From the NCBI RefSeq assembly GCF_000687455.2, contig NZ_JGVW01000056.1, positions 36,305 through 100,304 of the forward strand: a stretch of 64,000 bases of DNA, in the 5' to 3' direction. This stretch comes from Burkholderia sp. lig30 (GTDB lineage: Bacteria > Pseudomonadota > Gammaproteobacteria > Burkholderiales > Burkholderiaceae). Positions 8,375 through 16,355 of the stretch are shown piece by piece. The notes under the pieces are model-generated. The model ran no database searches and was not told where the DNA came from. It worked only from the letters and a program-made list of their open reading frames with translations. The position numbers and the translations under genes were made by a program. Position 1 is the first letter of the stretch. Every line of letters starts with the position of its first letter.

Positions 8375-9403
8375 ATGATCGCGACACGAATTCTGCGCCG
8401 GCCGCGCGTACTGATCGTCGGCTGCGGCGACGTCGGCCTGCGCTGCGTCGAACAACTGCGCGCGCGGCGCGGCGGCGTGCGCATCTTCGCGCTGACGAGC
8501 CAGCCGGGGCGGCGCGCCGAATTGCGCGCGGCGGGCGCGACGCCGATCGTCGGCGACCTGGATCGCCCGTCGACGCTCGCCCGCGCCGGCAAGCTGGCCC
8601 GCACGATCCTGCATCTCGCGCCGCCGCAGCCCGACGGCACCGACGACCGGCGCACGCGCGCGCTCGTCGCGGCGCTGGCCACGCGCGTGCCGCGACCCGC
8701 GTGTCAGCCGGCGCCGGCATACGGCAGGCTGCGGAAAGGGCGCGCGGCGGCCCGGTCGGCCGGCTCGCCTTTTCAGGCAGCGCGTATTGTAACCGAGCGT
8801 CCTTGCGCGCCGAGGCTCGTCTATGCGAGCACGAGCGGCGTATACGGCGATTGCGGCGGGGCGTGGATCGACGAAACGCGCCCGGTGCACCCGGCGAATC
8901 CGCGCGCATTTCGCCGTGTGTCGGCCGAGCGGCAACTGCGCGCCGCGGCCGCGCGCGGCGTGCTGTCGGTGCGCATCGTGCGGATTCCGGGCATCTATGC
9001 GGCGAACCGGCTGCCGCTCGCGCGCCTCGAGCGCGGAACCCCCGCGCTCGTGCCGGCCGACGACGTCTACACGAACCACATTCACGCCGACGACCTCGCG
9101 GCGATCCTGTTGCGTGCGGCGGCGCGCGGCAAGCCGTCGCGCGCGGTGCACGCGTCGGACGACAGCGAACTGCTGATGGGGGAGTATTTCGAGCGCGTCG
9201 CGCGTGCGTTCGGGCTGCCGCCGCCGCCGCGCGTGAGCCGCGCCGACGCCCAGCGCCTGCTCGAGCCGACGCTGCTGTCGTTCATGCGCGAATCGCGGCG
9301 GCTTTCCAACGCGCGGCTCAAGCGCGAATTGCGCGTGACGCTGCGCTATCCGACCGTCGACGATTTCCTGCGGACCGCCGGCGCGTCAGATCAGCGCAGG
9401 TAG
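8375..9403 (+). CDS. NAD(P)-dependent epimerase/dehydratase-like (extended SDR) protein
   Basis: This 342-residue protein has a Rossmann nucleotide-binding loop (GCGDVG, residues 16-21) and the extended-SDR strand VYASTSGVYGD, with the downstream VRIVRIPGIYA segment also typical of sugar epimerases. The canonical catalytic YxxxK is not obvious. Between the Rossmann region and the YASTSG strand, roughly residues 105-145, lies an Arg/Ala/Pro-rich stretch that looks like an insertion. The start at 8375 is the first ATG before the Rossmann strand; earlier in-frame ATGs lie inside the divergent flavoprotein gene. Its 3' end overlaps the convergent small membrane-protein gene by 18 bases. Substrate unknown. 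Confidence 0.8.
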   Translation: MIATRILRRPRVLIVGCGDVGLRCVEQLRARRGGVRIFALTSQPGRRAELRAAGATPIVGDLDRPSTLARAGKLARTILHLAPPQPDGTDDRRTRALVAALATRVPRPACQPAPAYGRLRKGRAAARSAGSPFQAARIVTERPCAPRLVYASTSGVYGDCGGAWIDETRPVHPANPRAFRRVSAERQLRAAAARGVLSVRIVRIPGIYAANRLPLARLERGTPALVPADDVYTNHIHADDLAAILLRAAARGKPSRAVHASDDSELLMGEYFERVARAFGLPPPPRVSRADAQRLLEPTLLSFMRESRRLSNARLKRELRVTLRYPTVDDFLRTAGASDQRR

Positions 9404-9574
9404 CGCCTCGATCAGCAGGAAACATAGCAGCGCGCCGATCAGCGCGCCGATCAGGTTCGGGTGGTATTTGTGCTTCGCGCGCATGACCAGCAGCAGCCCG
9501 CCGATCACGATCGCGCCGAGCGCGGCGAACGCGAGCATCACATATGTCATCTCGACCGGGTGGTTGATCAGCAT
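9386..9574 (-). CDS. Small two-helix membrane protein
   Basis: This 62-residue protein consists of two hydrophobic helices (about residues 9-27 and 40-60) joined by a basic loop (MRAKHKYHPN). A strong ribosome-binding site (GGGAGG) lies six bases before ATG 9574, which supports this start over longer in-frame options. I do not recognise a named family. It is convergent with, and overlaps, the 3' end of the epimerase-like gene; rsuA lies upstream on the same strand with a 109-base gap. Confidence 0.7.
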   Translation of the reverse strand: MLINHPVEMTYVMLAFAALGAIVIGGLLLVMRAKHKYHPNLIGALIGALLCFLLIEALPALI

Positions 9575-9683
9575 GATGGCCTCCCTGCAGCGCTGACCCT
9601 TTTGAATCGAGTATAGCGGGGGGCGCGCGCCGTCGCCACGCGTCAGGGGGCAGATCGCGTCGCGCGGTCGTGCGGATTTTCCC

Positions 9684-10400
9684 TTACAGGGTTTTCGCGG
9701 TGCCGCGCAGCGCGGCCAGCTCGGCCTCGCCGAGCCACTGCCATTCGCCCGGCGCGAGCGTGTCCGGCAGCGTGAAGCCGCCGACGCTTTCCCGGTGCAG
9801 CGCCTCGACGCGGTTGCTCGCGGCGGCAACCATTCGCTTCACCTGGTGATACTTGCCTTCGAGCACCGTCAGCGCGAGGACGTGCGTGTCGCGCGCGTCG
9901 GCGGCGATTGCGGCGATCGGCTTCGGCTCGCCGTGCAGCATCACGCCCGAGCGCAGCGCGTTCAGTTGCGTGTCGTCGAGTGGGTGGCGCACGGTCGCGA
10001 CGTAGGTTTTCGGCACCTTGCGCTTCGGCGACGTGTACGCGTGCACGAACTGGCCGTCGTCGGACAGCAGCAGCAGCCCCGTCGTGTCCTGATCGAGCCG
10101 GCCGACGCACTGCACGCCGCGCGCGACGAGCGGCGGCGGCAGCAGGCTGAACACGCTCGCGTGGTGTTGCGGGTCGCGCGAGCACTCGTAGCCGGCGGGC
10201 TTGTTGAGCGCGAGATACGCGTGCGCGTGGAATGCCCACGGCGTGCCGTCGACCGAGAACACCAGGCGGTCGGTGTCGAACGGCGCGGCCGGGTTGGTGC
10301 AGGCCGTGCCGCCGACGTCGACGCGCGCCGTTTCGATCAGGCCGCGGCACTGGCGGCGCGAGCCGAAACCCTGGCTGAAGAGAATGCTTTCGAGATCCAT
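9684..10400 (-). CDS. rsuA: 16S rRNA pseudouridine(516) synthase RsuA
   Basis: This 238-residue enzyme isomerises uridine 516 of 16S rRNA. An S4 RNA-binding domain occupies about residues 1-45, followed by the catalytic fold with the signature GRLDQDTTGLLLLSDDG, in which Asp103 is the nucleophile. The C-terminal KYHQVKRM motif is also typical. The length matches the family. Close paralogues (RluB, RluE, RluF) share the motif; RsuA is favoured by size and the short N-terminal domain. It is divergent from copC across 126 bases that contain an 8-base inverted repeat at 10446-10470. Confidence 0.88.
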   Translation of the reverse strand: MDLESILFSQGFGSRRQCRGLIETARVDVGGTACTNPAAPFDTDRLVFSVDGTPWAFHAHAYLALNKPAGYECSRDPQHHASVFSLLPPPLVARGVQCVGRLDQDTTGLLLLSDDGQFVHAYTSPKRKVPKTYVATVRHPLDDTQLNALRSGVMLHGEPKPIAAIAADARDTHVLALTVLEGKYHQVKRMVAAASNRVEALHRESVGGFTLPDTLAPGEWQWLGEAELAALRGTAKTL

Positions 10401-10526
10401 AGCGCGCGCATTCTATCAAGCGGGAGCGCGTGGCCGGCGGGACGGCGCGCAGCAGCTGGTAAGCTGCGCGATCGCCGCGCGTCCGCGAGCCGGTTGCGGC
10501 ATGCGCTCAACTTTTCCGGAGAAGAC

Positions 10527-10901
10527 ATGACTTTCGATCCCGTTTACGTCAGCCGCAAGGCCGCAGCCGTCGTGTTGGCGGCGACCGTGTCGTCGGCGGC
10601 GTTCGCGCACGCCCGGCCCGCCAACACCGAGCCGGCCGCGAACGCCGTGCTGGCATCCGCGCCGCCGGCCGTTGCGATCGGCTTCACCGAGACGCTCGAA
10701 CCGTCGTTCAGCTCGATCGTCGTCGTCGACGGGCAGGGCAACGCAGTGTCGGCCGGCAAGGCGAGCGTCGATGGCGCGAACCGCAAACGGATGACGGTGC
10801 CGCTCGCAACGCTTGCGTCGGGCGCGTACACGGTCAAATGGGTGGCTGTCGCGGCAGATGGCCATCGGACGCAGGGCACGTACCGATTCAGCGTGAAGTG
10901 A
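10527..10901 (+). CDS. copC: CopC-domain periplasmic copper-binding protein
   Basis: This 124-residue protein has a signal peptide ending AFA-H, so the mature chain begins with His28, the N-terminal copper ligand of CopC proteins. A second conserved histidine lies in AADGHRTQGTY near the C-terminus, and the intervening sequence has the CopC beta-sandwich pattern (ASAPPAVAIGFTE). It should bind copper in the periplasm. No copD permease gene follows, which is a difference from many copCD loci. The start at 10527 is the ATG that yields a clean signal peptide; CCGGAG lies just upstream. Confidence 0.87.
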   Translation: MTFDPVYVSRKAAAVVLAATVSSAAFAHARPANTEPAANAVLASAPPAVAIGFTETLEPSFSSIVVVDGQGNAVSAGKASVDGANRKRMTVPLATLASGAYTVKWVAVAADGHRTQGTYRFSVK

Positions 10902-10995
10902 CGCGTTTGCGCGGTGTTGGGCGGGGTTTCCGGGCGATCCGTCCGGCTTGCGACAGGTTGGCCTGTTTCCATTCTTTCGTAAGGTGAATAGGGTG

Positions 10996-11367
10996 ATGAC
11001 CGACACCGTCTCAGAAATCTTCGACCGATTCGACAACCTCCATGACTGGTATGTCGACGGCATCTTGACTGAGAGTGAGGGCGGTTCGGGCATTCCCGAT
11101 ATCTTCATCCTGAGGGCACACGACGGGCAACGCCGTGCAACGGTCACATTCGAGGGAGTCACCCGGCTTGGGTTCGAAGCCGGGGGATTGCTGAATATCG
11201 TGAATTCGTTGGAGGCAGTGCGGCCGGGTACGGAGGCATACGCGAAGGCGGAGGCGTTGCTGTCTCGCTCTGCTCACGGCGAACGTCGTGCCCGTTACGT
11301 CGCCTATCTGTATTCAACCCTTGGCGTAGAGTTGGCCGTCGAATTTGACCGGCTGCGTATCGACTGA
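10996..11367 (+). CDS. Hypothetical protein of lower GC content near tRNA-Leu
   Basis: I do not recognise this 123-residue protein. It is soluble and acidic, with no signal peptide, no cysteines and an N-terminal DRFDNLHDWYVDGI segment; the predicted mix of short strands then helix recalls small immunity-type proteins, but that is only an impression. ATG 10996 follows AAGGTG. The GC content is about 60% over the central 300 bases (counted by hand), clearly below its neighbours, with less biased third positions. It stands alone between copC and tRNA-Leu and ends before the 11488-11522 hairpin. Recent acquisition is possible. Confidence 0.7.
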   Translation: MTDTVSEIFDRFDNLHDWYVDGILTESEGGSGIPDIFILRAHDGQRRATVTFEGVTRLGFEAGGLLNIVNSLEAVRPGTEAYAKAEALLSRSAHGERRARYVAYLYSTLGVELAVEFDRLRID

Positions 11368-11466
11368 TGGCGCGGGGCGGATGGTGACTGGGTACGAGTG
11401 ATCGTGATCTGCGGTGGTATTTCGCATCAAGCCGTACCCTCGATTTTTGGGGCTTCCCCGGTTCCG

Positions 11467-11546
11467 CTCGGGACTTCCCGAAAACGAAAAACCCGCGGAA
11501 GCCTATAGCCGACGCGGGTTTTGGGAATTCTCGGGACTGCCCGAAA
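11467..11546. repeat. Paired 17-base dyads flanking a terminator
   Basis: The 17-base sequences at 11467-11483 and 11530-11546 match at 16 positions. The first contains the perfect dyad TCGGGA-CT-TCCCGA; the second has one mismatch. They bracket the 11488-11522 hairpin immediately downstream of tRNA-Leu. Confidence 0.6.
11488..11522 (-). terminator. Bidirectional terminator after tRNA-Leu and the orphan gene
   Basis: AAAACCCGCG (11488-11497) and CGCGGGTTTT (11513-11522) form a perfect 10-base stem. It has A and T runs on the outer sides, so it can stop tRNA-Leu transcription on the minus strand and the hypothetical gene on the plus strand. Confidence 0.85.
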
Positions 11547-11554
11547 CTATCTGA

Positions 11555-11639
11555 TGGTGCCCAGGGCCGGAATCGAACCGGCACGCCTTGCGGCGGGGGA
11601 TTTTGAGTCCCCTGCGTCTACCAATTTCACCACCTGGGC
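11555..11639 (-). tRNA. tRNA-Leu (anticodon CAA)
   Basis: The minus strand folds as an 85-nucleotide class II tRNA. The acceptor arms begin GCCCAGG and end CCTGGGC-ACCA with the CCA encoded. The anticodon loop reads CTCAAAA, giving anticodon CAA for UUG codons, and the T arm contains GGTTCGATTCC. The long variable arm is typical of leucine tRNAs. Confidence 0.95.
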
Positions 11640-11701
11640 TTATCGCGACCGCGCATGCGATTGCGCGCGGCGAAAGCGCGAATTATCGCCGAAAACGCCG
11701 C

Positions 11702-11720
11702 GCCGGGCAAGCAGCCCGGC
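11702..11720 (-). terminator. Terminator hairpin after the orphan binding-protein gene
   Basis: GCCGGGC (11702-11708) and GCCCGGC (11714-11720) form a 7-base stem with a 5-base loop, seven bases past the stop codon. On the minus strand four T residues follow after a short GC stretch, so termination strength is moderate. Confidence 0.6.
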
Positions 11721-11726
11721 ATCCGC

Positions 11727-12884
11727 TCACTGGCTGAGGTAGACGAACCCGCCGTTCTTCACGATTCCCATCACGCTCGCGCGCTGGTCGAGCCCGACGT
11801 GATCGCTGTCGCTCGTATTGACGACGCCGTTCGGCACCACCAGCTCGTGCGCGCGCTCCAGCTCCCGGCGCAGCACGTTGCGAAACTCGGGCGTGCCCGG
11901 CTGCGCGGCCTTCAGCGCGCGGCCGACCGCGTCGGCCAGCCGCGGATACACGCCGGCGGCATCGCCCGCGAACTGCGTGACCGTGCCCGCGCCGTACTTC
12001 GCCTCGTAGGCACTGACGAACGCGAGCGCCGCCTTGCGGGCCGGATGATCGGCCGGCAGCGTGCGCGCGACGACGACCGGCTGCGTCGGGAACAGCGTGC
12101 CCTCGACGTCCTTGCCGCCGAGCCGGATGAATTCCGGGGTCGCGATGCCGTGCGTCTGGTAGATCGGGCCCTTGTAGCCGCGCTCGATCAGCGTGCGCTG
12201 CGGCAGCACGGTCGGCGTGCCGGCGCCGGCGATCAGGATCGCGTCGGGCCTCGCCGCGATCAGCTTCAGCGCCTGCCCCGTGACGCTCGCGTCGGTGCGG
12301 TTGAAGCGCTCGCTCGCGACGATGCGGATCTTGCGCAGTTCGGCGAAGCGGCTGAACTCGTTGAGCCAGCTGTCGCCATAACTGTCCGCGAAGCCAATGA
12401 AGCCGACCGTCTTCACGCCGTGATTCGCCATGTAGCGGGTCATCACGTCGGCCATCGCCCGGTCGCTCTGCGCCATCTTGAACGCCCACACCCGCGCACC
12501 TTCCTGCGGCTCGACGATCGACCCGGAGCCGATCAGCGTGACCATCGGCGTCTGCGCGCCGGCGACCGCGTCGAGCGCCGCAAGCGCGGCCGGCGTGATG
12601 TTCGGCCCGATCACCACGTCCACCTTGTCCTCGGACACCAGCTTGCGGATGTTGCGCACCGCGACGCCCGGGTCGGACGCGTCGTCGAGCAGCGTCACCT
12701 GGACGTTCTGCCCGGCGATCGTCTTCGGCCACATCAGGATCGCGTTCTTGCTCGACATGCCGATCGCGGCGGCCGGGCCGGTCGTCGACAGGTCGACGCC
12801 GACCTTCAGGTCGGCGTGCGCGACCGCGCACGAAAGCAGCAGGGCGGCGCCGGCGGCGCGGCGCAGCAAGGTGGATGGCGTCAT
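11727..12884 (-). CDS. Orphan ABC transporter substrate-binding protein, branched-chain amino acid family
   Basis: This 385-residue periplasmic binding protein has a classical signal peptide ending AVAHA, with mature protein starting DLKVGVDLSTTGPAA, the first strand of the Leu/Ile/Val-binding fold. Unlike the first gene of the window it lacks a lipobox and is therefore probably soluble. No permease or ATPase gene adjoins it, so it either shares the livHMGF machinery or serves another transporter; relatives bind amino acids, amides or aromatic acids. It lies between cysB, which has its own terminator, and tRNA-Leu, and is transcribed alone. Confidence 0.85.
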   Translation of the reverse strand: MTPSTLLRRAAGAALLLSCAVAHADLKVGVDLSTTGPAAAIGMSSKNAILMWPKTIAGQNVQVTLLDDASDPGVAVRNIRKLVSEDKVDVVIGPNITPAALAALDAVAGAQTPMVTLIGSGSIVEPQEGARVWAFKMAQSDRAMADVMTRYMANHGVKTVGFIGFADSYGDSWLNEFSRFAELRKIRIVASERFNRTDASVTGQALKLIAARPDAILIAGAGTPTVLPQRTLIERGYKGPIYQTHGIATPEFIRLGGKDVEGTLFPTQPVVVARTLPADHPARKAALAFVSAYEAKYGAGTVTQFAGDAAGVYPRLADAVGRALKAAQPGTPEFRNVLRRELERAHELVVPNGVVNTSDSDHVGLDQRASVMGIVKNGGFVYLSQ

Positions 12885-12907
12885 GCGTGAGATCTCCGTC
12901 GGCGATG

Positions 12908-12933
12908 AAAAAAAGGGGCGCCAATCGCGCCCC
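12908..12933 (-). terminator. Terminator of cysB
   Basis: GGGGCGC (12915-12921) and GCGCCCC (12927-12933) form a 7-base stem with a 5-base loop, followed on the minus strand by seven T residues (12914-12908). It lies 19 bases after the cysB stop. Confidence 0.88.
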
Positions 12934-12951
12934 GGTCGTTATCGTGTCCCG

Positions 12952-13893
12952 TCAAAGTTCATACGAATCGGCTTCGCCCTTCAGCGCCTGCTCGATCAGC
13001 TTGCGGTTCAGCGTCGGCGACAGCAACTCGACGAGCGTATACACATAGCTGCGCAGGTAGGCGCCCTGCTTGAGCGCGACGCGCGTGACGTTGCTGCCGA
13101 ACAGGTGGCCGACCGGAATCAGCCGCAGGTTGCGGTCACGCTCCGGATTGAACGCGATGTCCGCCATGATGCCGACCCCGAGGCCCAGCTCGACGTAGGT
13201 CTTGATCACGTCGGCGTCGATCGCCTCGAGCACGATGTCGGGCGACAGACCGCGCAGCGCGAACGCCTGGTTGATCTTCTTGCGCCCGGCGTACGCGTCG
13301 TCGTAGGTGATCAGCGGGTACTGCGCGAGATCGTCGAGCGACGGCGTCTTGCGGTCGAGCAGCGGGTGGTCGGCTGGCACGACGGCCGCGTGGTGCCACT
13401 GGAAGCAGGGCAGCGACACCAGATCCTTGTAGTCGGCGATCGCCTCGGTCGCGATCGCGAGATCCGCCTGGTCGTGGAGCACCATCTCGGCAACCTGCGT
13501 CGGGCTGCCCTGCAGGATCGACAGGTGCACCTTCGGGAAGCGCTTCTTGAATTCGGCGATCGCCGACGGCAGCGAGTAGCGCGCCTGCGTATGGGTCGCC
13601 GCGATCGTCAGGTTGCCCTGGTCCTGTGCCGCGTAATCTTTCCCGACCCTTTTAAGGCTCTCGACTTCCTGGAGGATGCGCTCGACCGACGCGAGGATGA
13701 TCCTGCCGGGCTCGGTCAGCGAGCGCACGCGCTTGCCGTGGCGGGTGAAGATCTCGACGCCGAGCTCGTCTTCCAGCTCGATGATCGCCTTGGAGACGCC
13801 CGGTTGCGATGTATACAGCGCCTTGGCCGCCTCGGTGAGGTTGAAATTCTGCCGGACGGCCTCGCGCACGAAGCGAAATTGGTGCAGGTTCAT
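12952..13893 (-). CDS. cysB: LysR-type regulator of sulfur assimilation CysB
   Basis: This 313-residue LysR-family regulator has an N-terminal winged helix-turn-helix (residues 1-60, starting MNLHQFRFVREAVRQNFNL) and a C-terminal inducer domain. The Q-N-F-N-L-T-E-A-A-K-A-L opening and overall length match CysB/Cbl, which sense O-acetylserine, N-acetylserine or sulfate and control sulfate assimilation. It is divergent from cysI, with 214 bases of A+T-rich DNA between them where CysB would bind, and so probably regulates both itself and the cysI operon. CysB and Cbl cannot be separated with certainty from sequence alone. Confidence 0.92.
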   Translation of the reverse strand: MNLHQFRFVREAVRQNFNLTEAAKALYTSQPGVSKAIIELEDELGVEIFTRHGKRVRSLTEPGRIILASVERILQEVESLKRVGKDYAAQDQGNLTIAATHTQARYSLPSAIAEFKKRFPKVHLSILQGSPTQVAEMVLHDQADLAIATEAIADYKDLVSLPCFQWHHAAVVPADHPLLDRKTPSLDDLAQYPLITYDDAYAGRKKINQAFALRGLSPDIVLEAIDADVIKTYVELGLGVGIMADIAFNPERDRNLRLIPVGHLFGSNVTRVALKQGAYLRSYVYTLVELLSPTLNRKLIEQALKGEADSYEL

Positions 13894-13932
13894 TTATAAC
13901 CCTTCCGCATATCAACAGAATTTTTTAGTCGT

Positions 13933-13960
13933 TTGAAATATAAGGCGAGTTTATTACGAT
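13933..13960 (+). promoter_or_regulatory. Candidate promoter of the cysI operon in the cysB-cysI intergenic region
   Basis: TTGAAA (13933-13938) and TACGAT (13955-13960) are separated by 16 bases inside the A+T-rich half of the divergent intergenic region. Transcription would give a leader of about 140 bases that contains a perfect 9-base hairpin at 14054-14078. CysB control is inferred from gene order. Confidence 0.55.
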
Positions 13961-14053
13961 TCACCGGAGTTTTTCAAATATCGATATCTGTATACGTCAT
14001 TAGCAATCCACGGGCCACGGGTGCACGGGAGGCGAAGTCGGTGCAGAATTCGG

Positions 14054-14078
14054 GCGCGGCGTGGCTAGGACGCCGCGC
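14054..14078 (+). other. Hairpin in the cysI leader
   Basis: GCGCGGCGT (14054-14062) and ACGCCGCGC (14070-14078) pair perfectly around a 7-base loop, 30 bases before the cysI start. There is no T run. It could affect mRNA stability or translation. Confidence 0.5.
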
Positions 14079-14107
14079 GGTCAACACGAAAACCCTGGGG
14101 TCCCCGA

Positions 14108-15787
14108 ATGTATCAGTACGACCAGTACGACCAGACGATCGTCGACGAGCGAGTCGCGCAGTACCGCGATCAGGTACGCCGCCGCCTGTCGGGCGAGTTG
14201 AGCGAAGACGAGTTCCGTCCGCTGCGCCTGCAGAACGGCCTGTACCTGCAGCGTCACGCGTACATGCACCGTATCGCGATTCCGTACGGCAACCTGCGCA
14301 GCGACCAGTTGCGGATGCTCGCGCGCATCGCCCGCGAGCACGATCGCGGCTACGGCCACTTCTCGACGCGCTCGAACATCCAGTTCAACTGGATCAAGCT
14401 CGAGGAAACCCCCGAGATCCTCGCGAAACTCGCGTCGGTGCAGATGCACGGCATCCAGACGTCGGGCAACTGCATCCGCAACATTACCGCCGACCAGTTT
14501 GCCGGCGTCGCGCAGGACGAGGAGATCGATCCGCGTCCGTGGTCGGAAATCCTCCGCCAGTGGTCGACGTTCCACCCCGAATTCGCGTGGCTGCCGCGCA
14601 AGTTCAAGATCGCGGTGTCCGGCTCGAAGGCCGACCGCGCGGCCGTGCAGATCCACGACCTGGGCGTCTACCTGAAGAAGAACGCGCAGGGCGAGGTGGT
14701 CGCGAGCATTCTCGCGGGCGGCGGCCTCGGCCGCACGCCGATCGTCGGCGCGGTGATCCGCGAGGACCTGCCGTGGCAGCATCTGCTGACCTATTGCGAA
14801 GCCGTGCTGCGTGTGTACAACCGCTACGGCCGCCGCGACAACCTGTACAAGGCGCGGATCAAGATCCTCGTGAAGGCGCTGTCGCCGGCGAAGTTCGCGC
14901 AGCAGGTCGAGGAAGAGTGGCAGCACCTGAAGGACGGCCCGTCGACGCTCACGCAGGACGAGCTCGACCGCGTGTCGCAATACTTCCAGCCGCCTGTTTA
15001 CGAAAAGCTTGCGGACACCGACGCGTCGTTCGAGCAGCATCTGCTCGAGAACAAGGCGTTCGCGCGCTGGGTCGAGCGTAACATCGCGCCGCACAAGGTG
15101 CCGGGCTACGCAGCCGTCACGCTGTCGCTGAAGAACCACCGCGTCGCGCCGGGCGACGCGACCGACGCGCAGATGGAGCAGGTCGCCGACTGGGCCGACG
15201 CCTATTCGCTCGGCGAACTGCGCGTGTCGCACGAGCAGAACCTGATCCTCGCGAACGTGAAGAAGCGCGACCTGTTCGCGCTCTGGGAAAAGGCGAAGGC
15301 GGCCGGCTTCGCGACGCCGAACGTCGGCCTGCTGACCGACATCATCGCGTGCCCGGGCGGCGACTTCTGCTCGCTCGCGAACGCGAAGTCGATCCCGATC
15401 GCGCTGGCGATCCAGCAGCGCTTCGACGATCTCGACTACGTCTACGATCTCGGCGACCTGTCGCTCAACATCTCCGGCTGCATGAACTCGTGCGGGCACC
15501 ATCACGTCGGCAACATCGGCATTCTCGGCGTCGACAAGGACGGCGCGGAGTGGTACCAGGTGTCGCTCGGCGGCGAGCAGGGCACGGGCAACGGCGGCGC
15601 GCGCCTCGGCCGCGTGATCGGGCCGTCGTTCTCCGCCGACGAGGTGCCGGACGTGATCGCGAAGCTGATCGACACGTTCGTCGAAGCGCGCGCCGACGGC
15701 GAGCGCTTCGTCGACACGTACGACCGCATCGGCATTGCGCCGTTCAAGGAGCGCGTCTACGCGGCGCGCCAGGCCGCGCACGCGTAA
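14108..15787 (+). CDS. cysI: Sulfite reductase hemoprotein (nitrite/sulfite reductase family)
   Basis: This 559-residue enzyme catalyses six-electron reduction of sulfite to sulfide using a coupled siroheme and 4Fe-4S centre. The cluster ligands are seen as Cys415 and Cys421 (CPGGDFC) and Cys458 and Cys462 (CMNSC), followed by the GHHHVGNIG segment. Two ferredoxin-like half-domains occur in tandem, as in the family. No CysJ flavoprotein gene is nearby, so electrons may come from ferredoxin or another reductase. It opens the operon with DUF934, cysH, cysD, cysN and cobA. The short sequence GGGGTCCCC just before the ATG could partly mask the ribosome-binding site. Confidence 0.92.
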   Translation: MYQYDQYDQTIVDERVAQYRDQVRRRLSGELSEDEFRPLRLQNGLYLQRHAYMHRIAIPYGNLRSDQLRMLARIAREHDRGYGHFSTRSNIQFNWIKLEETPEILAKLASVQMHGIQTSGNCIRNITADQFAGVAQDEEIDPRPWSEILRQWSTFHPEFAWLPRKFKIAVSGSKADRAAVQIHDLGVYLKKNAQGEVVASILAGGGLGRTPIVGAVIREDLPWQHLLTYCEAVLRVYNRYGRRDNLYKARIKILVKALSPAKFAQQVEEEWQHLKDGPSTLTQDELDRVSQYFQPPVYEKLADTDASFEQHLLENKAFARWVERNIAPHKVPGYAAVTLSLKNHRVAPGDATDAQMEQVADWADAYSLGELRVSHEQNLILANVKKRDLFALWEKAKAAGFATPNVGLLTDIIACPGGDFCSLANAKSIPIALAIQQRFDDLDYVYDLGDLSLNISGCMNSCGHHHVGNIGILGVDKDGAEWYQVSLGGEQGTGNGGARLGRVIGPSFSADEVPDVIAKLIDTFVEARADGERFVDTYDRIGIAPFKERVYAARQAAHA

Positions 15788-15812
15788 CCAACCGGGTAGA
15801 AGGAATTAGCAG

Positions 15813-16355
15813 ATGGCTTCGATTATCAAGAACCGCGCAGTGACCGATGACGCATGGCAGGTCGTGCGCGCGGCGGAAGACGGCGCGCTCCCCGCGGTCG
15901 GCACGCTGCCGGCGGGCAAGGTGCTGGTGCCGTTCGCGCTGTGGCAGGCCGAGCGCGCGGCGCTCGTCGCCGCGAAGACGAAGGACGAGCTGGGCGTGTG
16001 GCTCGCGCCGGACAGCGAGCCGGCCGACCTCGTCGCCGATTTCGGCGCGATCGCGCTGATCGCCGTCGATTTCCCGCGCTTCGCGGACGGCCGCGGCTAC
16101 AGCATCGCGCGCCTGCTGCGCGAGCGTCACGGCTGGACGGGCGAGCTGCGCGCGATCGGCGACGTGCTGCGCGACCAGCTGAATTACATGGAGCGTTGCG
16201 GCTTCGACGCGTTCGCGGTGCGCGCGGACAAGGACATCCACGACGCGCTGAACGCATTCGGCGAATTCTCGCAGCGCTATCAGGGCGCGGTCGACAATCC
16301 GTCGCCGCTGTTCCGCCGCCGTGCGGCCGCCGCTGCCGCGAAGGTGGATGCATGA
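15813..16355 (+). CDS. DUF934 family protein of the sulfite reductase operon
   Basis: This 180-residue protein belongs to the DUF934 family, recognised by the segment IALIAVDFPRFADGRGYSIARLLRERHGWTG and by its fixed place between cysI and cysH in proteobacteria. It is soluble and has no signal peptide or cysteine cluster. The function is not established; constant association with CysI suggests a role in sulfite reductase assembly or electron delivery. The stop codon overlaps the cysH start by four bases (ATGA), consistent with translational coupling. Confidence 0.88.
   Translation: MASIIKNRAVTDDAWQVVRAAEDGALPAVGTLPAGKVLVPFALWQAERAALVAAKTKDELGVWLAPDSEPADLVADFGAIALIAVDFPRFADGRGYSIARLLRERHGWTGELRAIGDVLRDQLNYMERCGFDAFAVRADKDIHDALNAFGEFSQRYQGAVDNPSPLFRRRAAAAAAKVDA

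Noticed and set aside
11368..11640. Integrated element at tRNA-Leu
   Set aside because: No integrase, no duplicated tRNA 3' end and no flanking attachment repeat were found; only the low-GC orphan gene hints at acquisition.
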